Shown here piece by piece: positions 11,117 to 24,203 of a DNA stretch of 64,000 bases; positions within the stretch are counted from its first letter, which is position 1; each line of letters starts with the position of its first letter. Source of the DNA: Phoronis australis (taxonomy: Eukaryota > Phoronida > Phoronidae); the NCBI GenBank assembly GCA_002633005.1, contig NMRA01000583.1, forward strand, positions 1 through 64,000, read 5' to 3'. Under the pieces are notes generated by a model that was not told where the DNA came from, made no database searches, and worked only from the letters and a program-made list of their open reading frames with translations. The position numbers and the translations under genes were made by a program.

Positions 11117-13565
11117 GAACATGACGATTACTACTTGTGGATTATGCACACGCATGAAAAGGAATATTTCCGATTGTCTTAGTATGTCGACACTTTCAAT
11201 TCACGATCCCTTACACCACAATTAAATGTAAGACTCGCGTGTCGAACATACTAGCGGGGATCACGACGACCGTTTACAGCCGGCCCGAGTAGGGCTACCG
11301 ATATCTACGGAAGTACATGGTGGCAAAAAGATTTTTGGAGTTCATAACTCATAAGTTAGCTAAACTACCTTTGGAATGAACCAAAATAGGTCTACGTGTT
11401 AACACAAATGAATCTGGAAAATTGCTTACGTGACCCAAACCCGTGGGACGGTCAGTGTTCCATATCTTCTCCCACGATTGCCGTCACCCGCGGCATCTGT
11501 GCGCACATGACGAGGACATCCCGTAGCTCCCAACTTGTTCGATTCTATAGCCCAACAACAAGTCGGGAAGTTTATACCCCCGTAGCCAATATCTTACACG
11601 ACTGATTAACTCCATTCTGGCATTGATAGTTGGAGGGCCTGTGCTCTTTAGTTCGATAATTGCTCTAATCTCCGATCAGATCGTATCTAGCCTGACTGGG
11701 CTGATAAAAATGAAAGTCAAGTTATAACATATTTGAGCTTAAACCAATAGCATTTTGAACGACAGAACGCTGTAAGGATCTGCCTTTAAGAATTGCTCAT
11801 ACTATTCTGTTCAGATCGATGAAAAACGCATTTGTTGGCCGATTTACACGTTTAGTATCTACAAAAATCGACTGATAAGTATGACCCTAATACAATAAAC
11901 TTCCCACTGGCAAAAACTGCCACTAATCTTGACTATAGGGCCAGCGCTAACGGAAAGGTACGAGCTATGCTGCCCTCTTAAGTGAATTAAGCTGATCTGA
12001 CCAGCGGCTAGCATTGCATAGTTCGATCATCCAAAGACACCACCAGTTGGCACGAGCGGTCAGCTCAGAGCTGTAGATCACTGGAGGTGAAAACACCCTG
12101 GTTACGTGCTGTCCCTTAGTTCTCATTACTCACTCTCAGTGAAATTTTGTTGAAATATGGTTACAAAGTTCTGATGTCTGCCTCCTCGGTGTGTGCTAAC
12201 CCAATAGAAAAACTATGGAAGTATAGACCATTTGGTAAATAAGCCCGCATAAATAAGCACAATGTCTGCTCTAACTGCACCATCGTCTATCTCACAAAAG
12301 TGACTAAAGATTCGAGACAGAAATTAAAGTCTTCCAACTTCTTTTTCACAATTACTGGAAAAAAGGTTGAGCCAAGGACTCAGGAGGGCATCAGTCTAAA
12401 AATAAGTTAAAGAAATTATCTCAGTAAAGCAGTTAGTGTATAATACCAGATACTTAGCACTTTTGCCCAAGTGAGATTTATTTTTCTGAAATATACGTGT
12501 GAAAAGAACGACCAAATTTCTGTCCTTAGTTTTTTAAGTCACTTTCAAGGCACAAGGTCTAATCTCTAAACTAGAATTATTTTTCAAACTTTCATTCGAT
12601 TTTTGTGCAACTCCAGCAAATACCAGTGGAGTAAATCAGCAGCTAGTCAAAGTTTGCACTGGGTGACCCTTATACAAACACCAGTAAAAACTCAAAATTG
12701 AGTCCAGACTAAAAAGTTGCAGCTTTAAATTAATGGTTGGGTCCTCAAGTGCAAACTATGGCTGGACAGTCATTCACATAAACCACAACTAATCCACAAT
12801 GCACTCAGGCACAGAATGATAGCCTTCTTCTTAAGATGGCACAAAAGCAGAACAGAAATCGTGAAAAAATAATTTTGAGTTCAATTTGGAGTTCACAGAT
12901 GAGACCCTGGGCTCAGTATAAAGAAAACCTTAAGGCAGGGGTATTATATACTTTGTTGGAGGCGATCACAGCAAGACGAAATGTTATAGTACTCATTATG
13001 CACTGTACTGAGCAGTAACTTGTGAAATACCAGCAGCAAACAGCTGCCCACAGTAGAATGTGTACCCATTAGTTAGCCCTAAAACTTTGGCAATTAGCGG
13101 AAAACAAAACTAGCACTAACTGGTGACAGTTTATTTAACATCAATAGCAGAAGTGGAAATACATAACATTGGTGAGAAAAAAGAAACAAGTGATGAAACA
13201 GAACGCTATGTAGAATATTATGAACAACCATGACATTTATGCATTAATTGCAAGGAAAACATGTTCTAACTGCCAACACACAACTTAAAGTATGCAGATT
13301 AATATTGGATACTTTGATTTCATGCTTTCCATGGAGCTATTGTCCAATGTACCAAGCATAATGCCACAAGAGAATCTACTCATAGACTTACTGCAAATGC
13401 AACCGGATCAAAAATCCAAAACTTCGAAAGAAACCACCAGTACAGACATATATGAAATGAGAATTTACATTCTATATCACGGCTCCAGTGTACAGATGAC
13501 TCAAGGCTCACATGACAGTCGTATACAGAGGGTCACTAGAGCTTTGCTGACTCACTACCATACAG

Positions 13566-16500
13566 TCATTTGCTTGGTTGATCCATGAAGTTAGCCATGA
13601 CTGCCCATCCTTCAATCTCCACTCGAGCACCCTGGAAAGAGGAAGTGATTTTAAAACAGAAAATGCATACCGCAAAATCCCGCATACAAGCCCATTCTGC
13701 AAATGCTTTTCTGGAAACATTTAGCAAGTGCAAGATAAAGATAGCAGTTCCAGAACAAAATCAAGGGTGGAAATTCAGCATATTCTTGCAATCTTAGCCC
13801 CACCTTCTGCCCCCGCCCTTCCCCACAAAGTACCTAAGATAGAAAACTTACATGCATTATAATCCAAAGGGCACTCACCTTGGGCAATGCCTTCACTTGG
13901 TACATGCACTTGGCAGGTTTATAGGCACCCTTAAAAACTAAACAAACGAAGAGACTATTATAGACTGCATAACACTTCAGATGTATTCAATGTATAAAGA
14001 TGATAACAAGATATCAGCTCATTTTGATTCCCCCGTAGTATTTTATAAACAGACATACCATCAATCAAATATGTTTTGCAAAAGCAAGCAACAACTTACA
14101 TTTTAGAAAGAATGTTACTAACTGAAACAAAACTGGACCATCTTATTTCGCATTTTAAACTAAACGTAACCACGTATCAAAAGAATGGTGATTATTCAAA
14201 GAGCCCACATGTTTAGAAAACTGTTCCTAGTGATGGTGAAAAACCATTAATATAAACAACATTATCAGCATAAAATTTTTTGGCACCAGTGATGACTATA
14301 TGGCAATATATGCATTAGGTGCTGCTGAGCTGTGAACAGTAAGTGTCACTTTTTGATGGACAAAAAAGGGCATGATAACTTCTATTAACAATGGCACAAC
14401 TCAGTGGTCTATTTACACCAATCTCTATGCTACTTACAATGGCATGACTCAGTGGTCTATTTATACATCAACCTGTATGTACCCTGTTTACTATGACACT
14501 TCTTTGGTTACACAACAGATATCACTAATAATCACTATCATCCATGATAGTGCAGTGATAATGGAAATCTAATTTTACAAGGATAACAAAATGATTGCAT
14601 GACAGGAATTCCAAATGGTAGAGCTAAAACTAGTTTGTCAAAGAAAATACTGTGACCAAAGTACTGGAAAATGTGTGATCCTCAAGTGAAATATGTGACC
14701 TTCATGTGAATTGTGTGACCTTCAAGTAAATTGTGGGGGCCAGTATCAGTAAAAAACAAGAAATACATACTTTAAAAATCTGACTGTTTTACTGACAGTA
14801 AATATATTTTATCTATCCACATGAGATAGCTCAGGATAAAATGTCCTTTTCCTGGTCACTATAAGGAAGGAGTTAAATAATTAGCATATCGAGGGTGATG
14901 CATACTCTGTGCAACTTGTGCCCACCACAACAAAATCTTGTCATTGTAGCAAAAATGAAAACATAGCAAACCACATTCATCCCGGTACTGTGAAAAGGTC
15001 TAAAGTACAAAAGGCACGGAGGGGAGGTTGCGGGTTAAAAGACTCAAGCATCGAAAAGATTTTCTGTAGTTTCAAGGTTTCGCTTCTTTACATTTACTGA
15101 CTTTCTTGTCTACTTTCTATGTACAAAAAGCTCAAAAACAATGTCTTGCTGTTGTGTATATAAAATTGAAGCTAATTCACTTTGGCATAATTTTGAATTC
15201 TTGTTTTGGATGCTGATATATAGCGTTTACGGGAAGAAGGAACTACCAAACACTAGTCACTTAAAATACATACATTCATCATAGACAGCGTTCACAGTAT
15301 CATAGTCATTGATATCGGCGAGTAGCACTGTTGTCTGGGTAACTGAAACAAAGCAAATGAAACATCTCATGCATCATGTGTCATTCCAAGACATTGGAGA
15401 CATCTCCATTATCACCCTGAGTTGTAGTCTACAAAAATGTTTAACATTGTTAATTTAACAATGCCTTCAAATTCCATGAACCATCTTCTTGATATGTCAG
15501 CATTTAGCCAAATATCCACAAAACAATAGAATATAACCCTACAAAAGCAAACTGTTTATGAAAGTAGAAAGCCCGTAGTCTTTGGCTTTTAACTTATGCA
15601 AATCTGTTATTAACCAGCAGGGTTTCGTGATCACGTGTTTTAAATAAAATTGAGCAAAAAAGAAAGGAATGTTCATGGCAAAGCAACGACATCAATAACA
15701 TATTAACCTAACTTCATTTGACACGAATATTCAAGATGAGACCTCCAAAAATATGAACATTACAGTTTAAAAAAACACTCATTATTTGTCATAATGCAGA
15801 TTTGGATTTTTGTCATTAAATCATTTAAGAGTTATTTTTGATAGCTTTTCATGCTAAAGTGGAATATTTTAACAAACCTCAACAGCATTTTGGATATTAC
15901 AGCATAAAGCACAGTATATGAAAGTTTCACATGAATTCTATCAACAATGCCACATAAAATCTGTTGATCAATCAATCAATCAAATCCCATTTATATAGGT
16001 ATGCGGACACTTACCATTGTCGAGAGAGCCAGGTGGATCATGGGCCTCTAGCACAGCCTTCATGTTGTTGAGGGCCTGCTTGGTCTCTGGACCGGCTCCG
16101 CCAGGCACAAAATCCCCAGTGGATGGCAGCAAGCCCAACTGGCCTGACAGCCACATGGTGCAGTGGACAGCAATAGCTTGGCTGGAAGACACAAGAAAGG
16201 GTTCAATTTACAAGAGCGTAATGCTTCAATGTTATTGTAGATGCTGGTAAATAACATGTTCCTATTAAAACTCATCATATTATCACCCCAGATAAAAATA
16301 AACACTTTACAGTAACAAAGGATAACATGACCATGCATACCGTAAAAACAGGAAAGCTAAAATATATTTATTTTCGGTTCAAGGTCGGAGCTTGTCTCAA
16401 ATTCTAGAAAGAGGCAATATTGGCCATCCCAAGTTCAAGAAAGACAGCAAAATTACCTACTGTCTGGATAGATATCATACTATCTGAAATTTGATGAATG

Positions 16501-19500
16501 CAAAAACTGCTCTTGTCCCAAATTCCAGAATAAAGAAAACCCGATTTTTGTGGGATTTTTTATGTGCCTAACTCCACAGACGGTCCCCAATTTTCATGCC
16601 CGCTCGCACACACATATACATACATACATACATACATACAAATAAGTCACGTAAAGTTTAACACATGGATATAAATACCCATCAGATTGAATAATTAATA
16701 CTTAATTACTACAAACGGTCAATATTGTAATTTATTATGATTAGTATTTTGAAGGAAAGTATTGGTGCAAAAGCCTTGAAATGGCAAGTCAACATTTCTT
16801 TCTCATAAGGTGAATCCGCAACCTTCTGTTGAAAAACAACTTTAGAGTTTGACCATGACATAATGTTGTAAAAAAATCTTACATTGTTTCGTAACAAAAA
16901 TGATATCTGTGCTTGAGAATACAGTAATGTATTATTGCGACTGACTTGTCGCTACTGCTTATAGCACCTAACCCAGTAATGTTTGACACAGCATTGGTTA
17001 GTTTCTGTTTTCTAAGGCAGGACAGACTGTGCCTATGGCGTCACAAGAGAATTCCAAGCTGATTTATAAATTAACCAACACAGTCTAAAGTCATCTTACA
17101 AGTTGAGTGTTGTGTGCATTCTACCAGCAACTAGATATTTATNNNNNNNNNNNNNNNNNNNNNNNNNNNNNNNNNNNNNNNNNNNNNNNNNNNNNNNNNN
17201 NNNNNNNNNNNNNNNNNNNNNNNNNNNNNNNNNNNNNNNNNNNNNNNNNNNNNNNNNNNNNNNNNNNNNNNNNNNNNNNNNNNNNNNNNNNNNNNNNNNN
17301 NNNNNNNNNNNNNNNNNNNNNNNNNNNNNNNNNNNNNNNNNNNNNNNNNNNNNNNNNNNNNNNNNNNNNNNNNNNNNNNNNNNNNNNNNNNNNNNNNNNN
17401 NNNNNNNNNNNNNNNNNNNNNNNNNNNNNNNNNNNNNNNNNNNNNNNNNNNNNNNNNNNNNNNNNNNNNNNNNNNNNNNNNNNNNNNNNNNNNNNNNNNN
17501 NNNNNNNNNNNNNNNNNNNNNNNNNNNNNNNNNNNNNNNNNNNNNNNNNNNNNNNNNNNNNNNNNNNNNNNNNNNNNNNNNNNNNNNNNNNNNNNNNNNN
17601 NNNNNNNNNNNNNNNNNNNNNNNNNNNNNNNNNNNNNNNNNNNNNNNNNNNNNNNNNNNNGCGATACCATCACTTTAGATAGAACTTTGAACGGGCTTTC
17701 AGAAGATGCTTTCCATTTTTCTCTACGATGTCTACTTTTTGAGTTATTTGAGATTTACTGATAACGCTGTTCCTTTGTTGAACGCTCTTGCTGCATTCAG
17801 GTTGGTTTAGCTTCAATTGAACTAGACTGCAGCCTATTTCTTAATGATTTATGACATCTAAATTCGTCATATGAATGTTGTGATGTTGTTCATCATCGCC
17901 ACCAACATCATCATATTCGTCATCATCGTCATCATCTTCGTCATCATCTCCGTCTTTTCCTTAATTTCGCCAAGTGTCGCTCAAGACTAGCCTTTTTCTT
18001 ACTGATTTCGGACTCCTACGTTCGTCATGTGTATGTTATTAACTTCTTTTGTTCATCCTCACCACCATCTTCGTCATATTCGTCATCTTCGTCATCATCT
18101 TTATTGTCATCTTTTTGGTTAATTTCGCCAAGGTTCGCTCCTCGGAGCGCTTTCATTTTGTTCATTGATCATTGTGTGAAGGAGAGTTGGATTGTCACTA
18201 TGCAATAGATACTCAATACATCACCTTATCACCACTACACTGATACAGACAGATGCTATCCTATTCATAATTTATTACATAATAATACTGGTGAACCAAG
18301 TCATGCCAGACAAACCCTGCACACAGGTCTTTCCCAATTAATATGTCAATAAAATTCTAGAAACATATCAATTAAACAGGAAGAGAACAAAAGAAGGAAA
18401 GATAAAAACAGCACCACCTTCATTAGAAATTGCACAAAGAGAAAAACTTTTTTCTTATGACAACCTAGGACATAGTATTAACATGAGATGGACCATTGGG
18501 AACCTCCACTTCTAACAGTCTGTGATGAAAGCCCTGTCACTCAGCTGCTGATCTAATCCTGGTCTCATGAGGGTATATGCTTGTAAGCCACATAGCTTCT
18601 AGGGTTGCACAGCAAGGAGAAAAGAAATTGAGTAATTTACCAGCAGGGAAGCATCTGCCAGCAAGAACACAACACACACCCAACACTTATGAAAATTAGG
18701 GAAAATGGGAGTTATCCCAGCAATATTTGTAGACATCAAACAGTTTGGTGCAAACTAGTACTGCTCACCTTCACATCTTTAAAAATTTACAACTTGCCAA
18801 TTGTCCCACTTCTACACTTTTTAAAGATATACCCCAAGTCCCACCACAGCATCAGATTGTACTTTTTGGCACACGCGACAATTATATGTACATGTACTAC
18901 TGTATATTTTTGTGCATTACCAAATAATTTACCGGTACCCATAATTTCCCTGTGCACAGCCATAGCTGAAAAAAAAAACAGCTTGCTGGGTGTTCCTGGG
19001 TTTTATGGCAGACATTTGCTCCTTATGCCGTGGCCTTAATCCTGGGTTAAGTTCAGTAACGTCACAGCCTCGCTAAAAAGCAAGACTGCAAGATTACATG
19101 AGATACTAAGCTGTGTATTATAAATGAGAACATGTGATGTTGGCAAACATTTTCTAGTCGCGAGACGGCTATGTATATCCCCCATTTTTCATTTTCAAAT
19201 TCAGGCAAAATCTATTGATACTGATTGCATAAACGTCAACAATAAAACGCTTGGAAATACTGACACAATTTCACTTTCACTGAAATGCTCATAACAACTC
19301 CATCCTATTAAATTTCAAGCATCATAATCATTCAAGTATTGAGGTGGGGCCCTCCGTTGCACCCACAAAGTATCAAGGAACCATTCACTGAATCCACAGA
19401 AACAATGTATTTAAATCCAAAACTTTCGCACAACAAGAGTGACATTGATCACAACCAGGAAAGAATTCCGGTGTAGCTTGGGCAGTAGTACAGCATTTGA

Positions 19501-22500
19501 TGATGGCCAACACCTTCCATACATATCCCACAATAAGTTTTACCAGCTTCTAATGGGCCTGATTGGAGCGGGATGGGAGAGGGTCTCAGGTGTTTGCACA
19601 CCAGAAGCAGATCTATACAGTTAGGTCACACTTGTAATTGTGGACATTCTACCAGTTTCAACTTGTGAACACAATAAATTCGAGGCGTTATTTAAAACCC
19701 AGCTTGAAACAGCAGCAAACAGAACTTTGCAATATTTAAATACCTTTCTGCACCTAGTGCCAGTGGAACACGAGCATTCCGAGAACTGAAATAAACTTTT
19801 GTAAATCCTCCACCCATGCTCTACACATCCCACAATGCTCAGCAGATCCAGTACATTACTCATGACCCCTATAGACATCAACAACCACTAGGTTGGTATG
19901 TAACTCAGGACAGAACATCATTCCAATAATGTGACTGTCTTCTTCGACAGTCTAATACATGTGACTAACACATAAATTGCAATATTCCAGGACTATTCAA
20001 CAAGAGGATTTTTCCCAATTCTCTATATGAAGCTCATGTAAAATTAAAAGCTGAATGGTAAGGTACTAGTAAACCAGTTCGGAATGAATTGAACAAGACC
20101 AATAGAGGGTTGTAAGTTTCTCATTTTCCCTGAGTTTTACATGCATAGAAATTTGTCATTTCCTGCTCCATGATAAGTAAGAACCATGCAACAGTTGGCT
20201 TTGGTAGCTTTGTACCCCTACTGCTACTGAGACATCCCACGTAACGATGGCAACACAAGGACAACTAGAAATACTGGGGAGGGAGGGATCAATGACACTG
20301 ACAGGTTCTTTGAATTCAGGGACTATTAGTAAGAGAACAGTAGTTTTGTGGTGTTTTGTAGTTTATTTGATACCAGTTTTGGGGACTGCTGATACAAACA
20401 ACTGAAGATTGGAATTCCCCAAATTCTACATTGAAGAAATGGCTGGAAAAAGTGTTTTTTTTTGTAACTTTTAAGAGGCTTTATACCGTAAATGGCAATG
20501 TCCATAATTCGGGACTGTCAATCATGGATGCCATATGAACATAGATGCCAATCATTCGAAAATGGTAAGGTAGAACAATGGATAGATGCCACAGATATAG
20601 GGGCAGATCCAGGATTTTGAGATAGAGGGGGCCAGAGCACAGGAATAAACAGAATTTCGGCATTTGCGTGTAGGGATGCAGGGGTCTCGAATTTTTGGGT
20701 TTGCGGACCTTTTGACTAAAAAAAACGGTAAACGGGGTTTGTTCAGGACCTATGCATTGTTTATTTCCCGGAGCCCCCCTAGTTGCACGCACGTGCTAGT
20801 CAGCAGTTCGCACCCGAACTGCCAAATGGTACCTGGTAGAGTTTTGGGGGGGAGGGCATGGCAACCCTTGGGCCCCCCTCTTAAATCCGCCACTGAAATA
20901 GGTCGAAAGTGTCCATTGAAACCCGAACTGAAGCTGCTTTTAGCCGTGCCTGTAGAAATTATACAGGTAAGTAGGAGAATTGTGCACAAGCATGAACATA
21001 TGTAGCAAGAGTACCTGAATATTGTTGTGCCTATCAAAGAACAGAACATTCTGACGGTGTTGTGGGACCCGGGACGCAGCTTCAAAAATACAGTCACACC
21101 AAAAGTAGGACAGTTGGCAACCCATGTGAATTTACAGTATGGGTGCAACACACAGTCAGATAACAGCCTCAGTATAATCCTTAACGCCTTACTAGCATGC
21201 CAGCAGCCCAGGTTTGATACCGGCAGTGGGGAGGTGGATTTTCAGGGTCCAATTTGGCGAGTACCAGCTTGCATTTTGCAAGCTAAAATTGCCATCGACG
21301 ACCAAATGCGACTTCAGTTTTTCATTGCTTAAGTCACCAAATGCGACCTCAGTTTACGACAATGCAAAACAGGTTAACTAACACGTCACAAACTGAACAG
21401 CAAAAAGCGCTCAGCGCCGGTCAACTTTTGAACCATTTGTCCATCTTACTAATTCAGAGGCGCTCAAAAAAGAACAGACTCGAACAGCGCCTCCTAGACA
21501 GGTGAACGTGAGCGAGCGATTCTCTGGATGTCAAGAACTTCAGAAAAGTGGTTTCCTTGTCTACTTTTCATGACAATGGTGATGAAGGAATCTGCTATGG
21601 AAACAGCGTGCCAGGTAGCTGTGTAAGCATCACAATGGGCCACATCACCAATGACACCTATTGGATGTTCGCAGTACTAAAACTTTGGCGACTCAAATCC
21701 GAAATGGCGAGTTGAGATTTTACCCAACCCGCCAATAGTAGATGCATGCATGCACATAACTTTTAGAGGAGTAACATACCTAAAAACAGGAGCCTCGTGA
21801 TCTAAAGGAACGAGAACTTTGGTTTTGGGTTTGTAATAGGGCCGAATCAAAGCTCAGAGCACTAAATAATTTGATGCCAGGCAATTGCCTATTGGCTGAT
21901 TTGTTTGGATGGTTGATTCGCATGGCGAAAGCCCAGGTTTCATCTGACTTGATTATAGAATACCAGTCCACAACAAAATAGTCCAGCCCTCAACATGTAA
22001 TTTTAAGAGTATGGCCGAACTCCACATGACTTACGGATTATCCTCCTTAGCATTCGCCTGGTGAATCTGCAGGAATAAAGCTGGAGTTATGATTGGGGAC
22101 TATTTTTAGTATTTAACACTTAATAACAGGGAAATTTTTTCGTGTCCCCAGTCACTCCAAATTTTATTTGTTATTCATTATATGCTTGACTGGTATGCAA
22201 TATTCATGTCGTGGTAACAGTCCCTGCACTTTAGACATCTAAATTAATCAGAAGTCATTGACAACCAGCTACACTTCTGGAGAATAAAGACAGGACAGAA
22301 CAGAACTCATAAGGGTTAACCAGATGAGAAATCATTGCAGCTTCCTACGGCGTCCTACGCCCCTGCAATGGCCCTCAGAGGTTGTCATTATTCGACTCCT
22401 AGTTAATTAAGACATAAAAATAGGATTACCCGTTACTTCTGAATTTCTTTGAAATGTTCCCGTTGAAGAAATATGTCAAGCGGCAACCACGCGTGTGGGA

Positions 22501-22726
22501 ACTACTGCCTTTTGATAGAGGAACCCCCCGGAAAACACCGACGGCGACATTGGACAACATCTACTTCTAGACATTTGACTGCCTAATGACAGAAGGCTTA
22601 ATCCATCAATTCATGCAGTCTCACACAGCTGCAGAGACGTTAAGCGTTAGCAGACAAATACCTGTAAGAACCCACAGCGGCGGGGGCTGTTGGAGTGTTG
22701 ATAATGTGTCGAACAAATCCTGCCAT
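13566..22726 (-). CDS. RidA-family protein, complete, with Arg-to-Lys active-site change
   Basis: Five minus-strand exons give 426 nt (141 residues plus stop): 22662-22726, 16015-16181, 15274-15342, 13879-13937 and 13566-13631. All junctions are GT-AG and phases match the neighbouring paralog. The start is the ATG of MAGFVRHIINTPTAPAAVG at 22726. Length matches the family (human RIDA, 137). Seen in order: GSYSQA (substrate-site Tyr21), WLSGQLG, DFVPGGAGPETKQALNN, TTVLLADINDYDTVNAVYDE, KALPKGARVEIEGWAV (Glu127). The family PAR motif, whose Arg binds the substrate carboxylate, reads PAK: Lys110, codon at 13909-13911. Imine hydrolysis may therefore be weakened or altered. Exon 1 faces POP1 head-to-head, as RIDA does in human, so by position this is the RIDA ortholog. 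Intron 1 is long (6.5 kb) and contains an assembly gap and a MITE. Confidence 0.93.
15650..15940. repeat. Dispersed repeat family (gtgactcgg type), partial copy
   Basis: This segment matches part of 43680-43925: a CAAAAAAGAAAGG start, then a stretch around CAAGAT-AGACCTC, and an end reading TGAAAGTTTCAC. It lies in intron 2 of the complete RidA gene. Fuller copies are in the thioesterase introns. Confidence 0.5.
16616..16640. repeat. (CATA)n microsatellite
   Basis: About six uninterrupted copies of a 4-bp CATA unit in intron 1 of the complete RidA gene. Confidence 0.9.
17143..17660. other. Assembly gap (518 N)
   Basis: A run of N inside intron 1 of the complete RidA gene. ORFs drawn across it have no meaning. 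Confidence 0.99.
17816..18143. repeat. Imperfect 165-bp tandem duplication with (GTCATC)-rich core
   Basis: Two copies, about 17816-17981 and 17982-18143, each run from a TTTCTTA-TGATTT block through a TCGTCATCATC-rich core to TTAATTTCGCCAAG-GTTCGCTC. On the minus strand the core would encode Asp/Glu-rich sequence, but no exon signals support coding. Confidence 0.75.
20598..20895. mobile_element. hAT-like MITE, longer copy
   Basis: About 298 bp with ends TAGGGGCAGATCCAGG and AATCCGCCACTG, the same terminal type as 9695-9857. The interior closely matches the reverse complement of 52406-52660, including GGGATGCAGGGGTCTCGAAT. Flanks GATATAGG and GAAATAGG may be a diverged 8-bp target duplication. 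ORFs crossing it (20481-21151, both strands) are artefacts. It lies in intron 1 of the complete RidA gene. Confidence 0.75.
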
Positions 22727-24203
22727 TTTCCCTGCACTCAGTGGTTCCGTTTCACCAGTCGTGTCACGTGATAAAACATATGGGGTGATAAGTGTTGTAT
22801 TTGTCTTTAATACTTCATAATAACTTAAAAAATGCACAGAAGCTTCACTTTTATTATTATGAAATATTCTTTTGCACAAATTTAGTTGCAAATATATTAT
22901 AGCTATGATTACAGTAAATGAATGTTGTTTGATGACCAGAGTATAAAGCTATTTGGTTTTCATTCATAAAGAGTCAAAACTAAAAGTGTGCATGTGGAAG
23001 CATTCGCGTTGATTGTATTCTTATTCCACGGTTCCTTATCCCAGGGATTGCTTAGCCAGAGGTGGTTTAGATTTAAGATCAATTGGGACCTCGTAAATTT
23101 AAATAATCAGGAGTGAACTTATTGTTTCCCTCGTTAACAAAACCTTCGAAGTCATGTTGTACCACATAGATAGTGCTGGCTGGGCCAGCAGAGGCCATCA
23201 TTGCCCAGACACCCTGGGCTTAGGGCTACATGATGTGCGTGATGCTCTTTTCAGAAGGGTTACTTTTTTGTGACTAGTTTCTCCTTAAATAAGTGTCTTG
23301 TGTCCAAAAACAAACAAACTGCATTTTCCCATATCAATTCTCGACTACAGAAGGGTTCTCTTTGAAATTTCAAATCTATAGAAGGGTTGTTTATATTTTT
23401 AGAAGTCTGAAAACTACTGTGTGAATGGGTTTGTTTGAATTCCACTGCGGTCATGAGGACAGTTGTGGGCATCTGCTAAGTTGGAAACCATTAACCTGCT
23501 GATTTGATGTGCCAATAAATGGTGGACTGGTATTGTCTTTAATGATTATGTCGATGTATATAGAAGCATTGCTGCACATATATGATATAGGAACCAAGTA
23601 CCTTAACTATACCCTGTGATATATCTGATTCTGAACTGTACCCTGCAATATACCCAATACAACTGATACGTTCTATGGAAGACTATACTGTTGCTGAACC
23701 TTGACTCCAATTGCCTCTTTTTCTATTACCCACAAGATGTTACCACTGAAAACAGATTACTAAAATGCAGACCTGTACTTGAGTCGACAGAACGTCTCCA
23801 CCAATCTCTCATACAGGAGAGCTCCTAGGCTTTATCACTTCGTAGAACAATATTTTTCTGTATAAAACCTGCACCCCCTGGCTCATGTGGGGAAAGCGGG
23901 AATTACATGACTTGACATTGCCATTCATTATTGAATGTGGTGAATTTTTCATGCTATATGTATTTAGCATGCATTTGAACATCTTAATGCTTTGCTCAAA
24001 TGCTGCAAGGTATTCGTTGATGTTTAAAATAGCCTCCTACTTAAATATATGTCATAAATTACATCAATGATTACATGGGTTGTATCAGTTTTGAACAGTT
24101 GCTTTTACAAAAAACATGATTGTGTGAACTTTTTTAATTTGTGGAAACTATTTGATTGATTGGTGTCTAATTTACTACATTCTCTTTTCAGCTCACACAA
24201 AAC
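22727..24203. promoter_or_regulatory. Head-to-head region between RidA gene and POP1 (candidate bidirectional promoter)
   Basis: These 1.48 kb separate the two divergent start codons. The POP1 ATG exon begins at a splice acceptor (TCTTTTCAG, exon from 24192), so POP1 has a non-coding first exon further left, which would put its transcription start closer to the RidA start. The left end is the best place for a shared promoter. The exact transcription starts and the POP1 5' UTR donor cannot be fixed by eye. Confidence 0.6.
22764..22771. promoter_or_regulatory. TCACGTGA palindromic E-box
   Basis: A perfect 8-bp palindrome with a CACGTG core lies 38 bp upstream of the RidA ATG, within the RidA/POP1 divergent region. 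CACGTG is bound by bHLH-ZIP factors (USF/MITF/MYC type). Function is inferred from sequence and position only. Confidence 0.4.

Larger units (their letters stand above)
7659..13565. other. Stretch between two RidA genes without identified exons
   Basis: About 5.9 kb in which no conserved coding exon was recognised. It should hold exon 1 and the promoter of the RidA copy ending at 7658. Contents that can be named are a GC-rich patch (8895-9060), a short hAT-like MITE (9695-9857), a GNRA-capped hairpin (11088-11116) and one copy of a short dispersed motif (about 12863-12924). A possible poly(A) signal for the right-hand RidA gene is at 13130-13135 (minus strand). Confidence 0.5.

Noticed and set aside
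17103-17682. ORFs across the run of N, both strands
   Set aside because: Only a handful of real codons at either end; the rest is unknown sequence.
20481-21151. Overlapping ORFs of 103-133 codons on both strands
   Set aside because: They run through the hAT-like MITE and its flanks; no protein family features.
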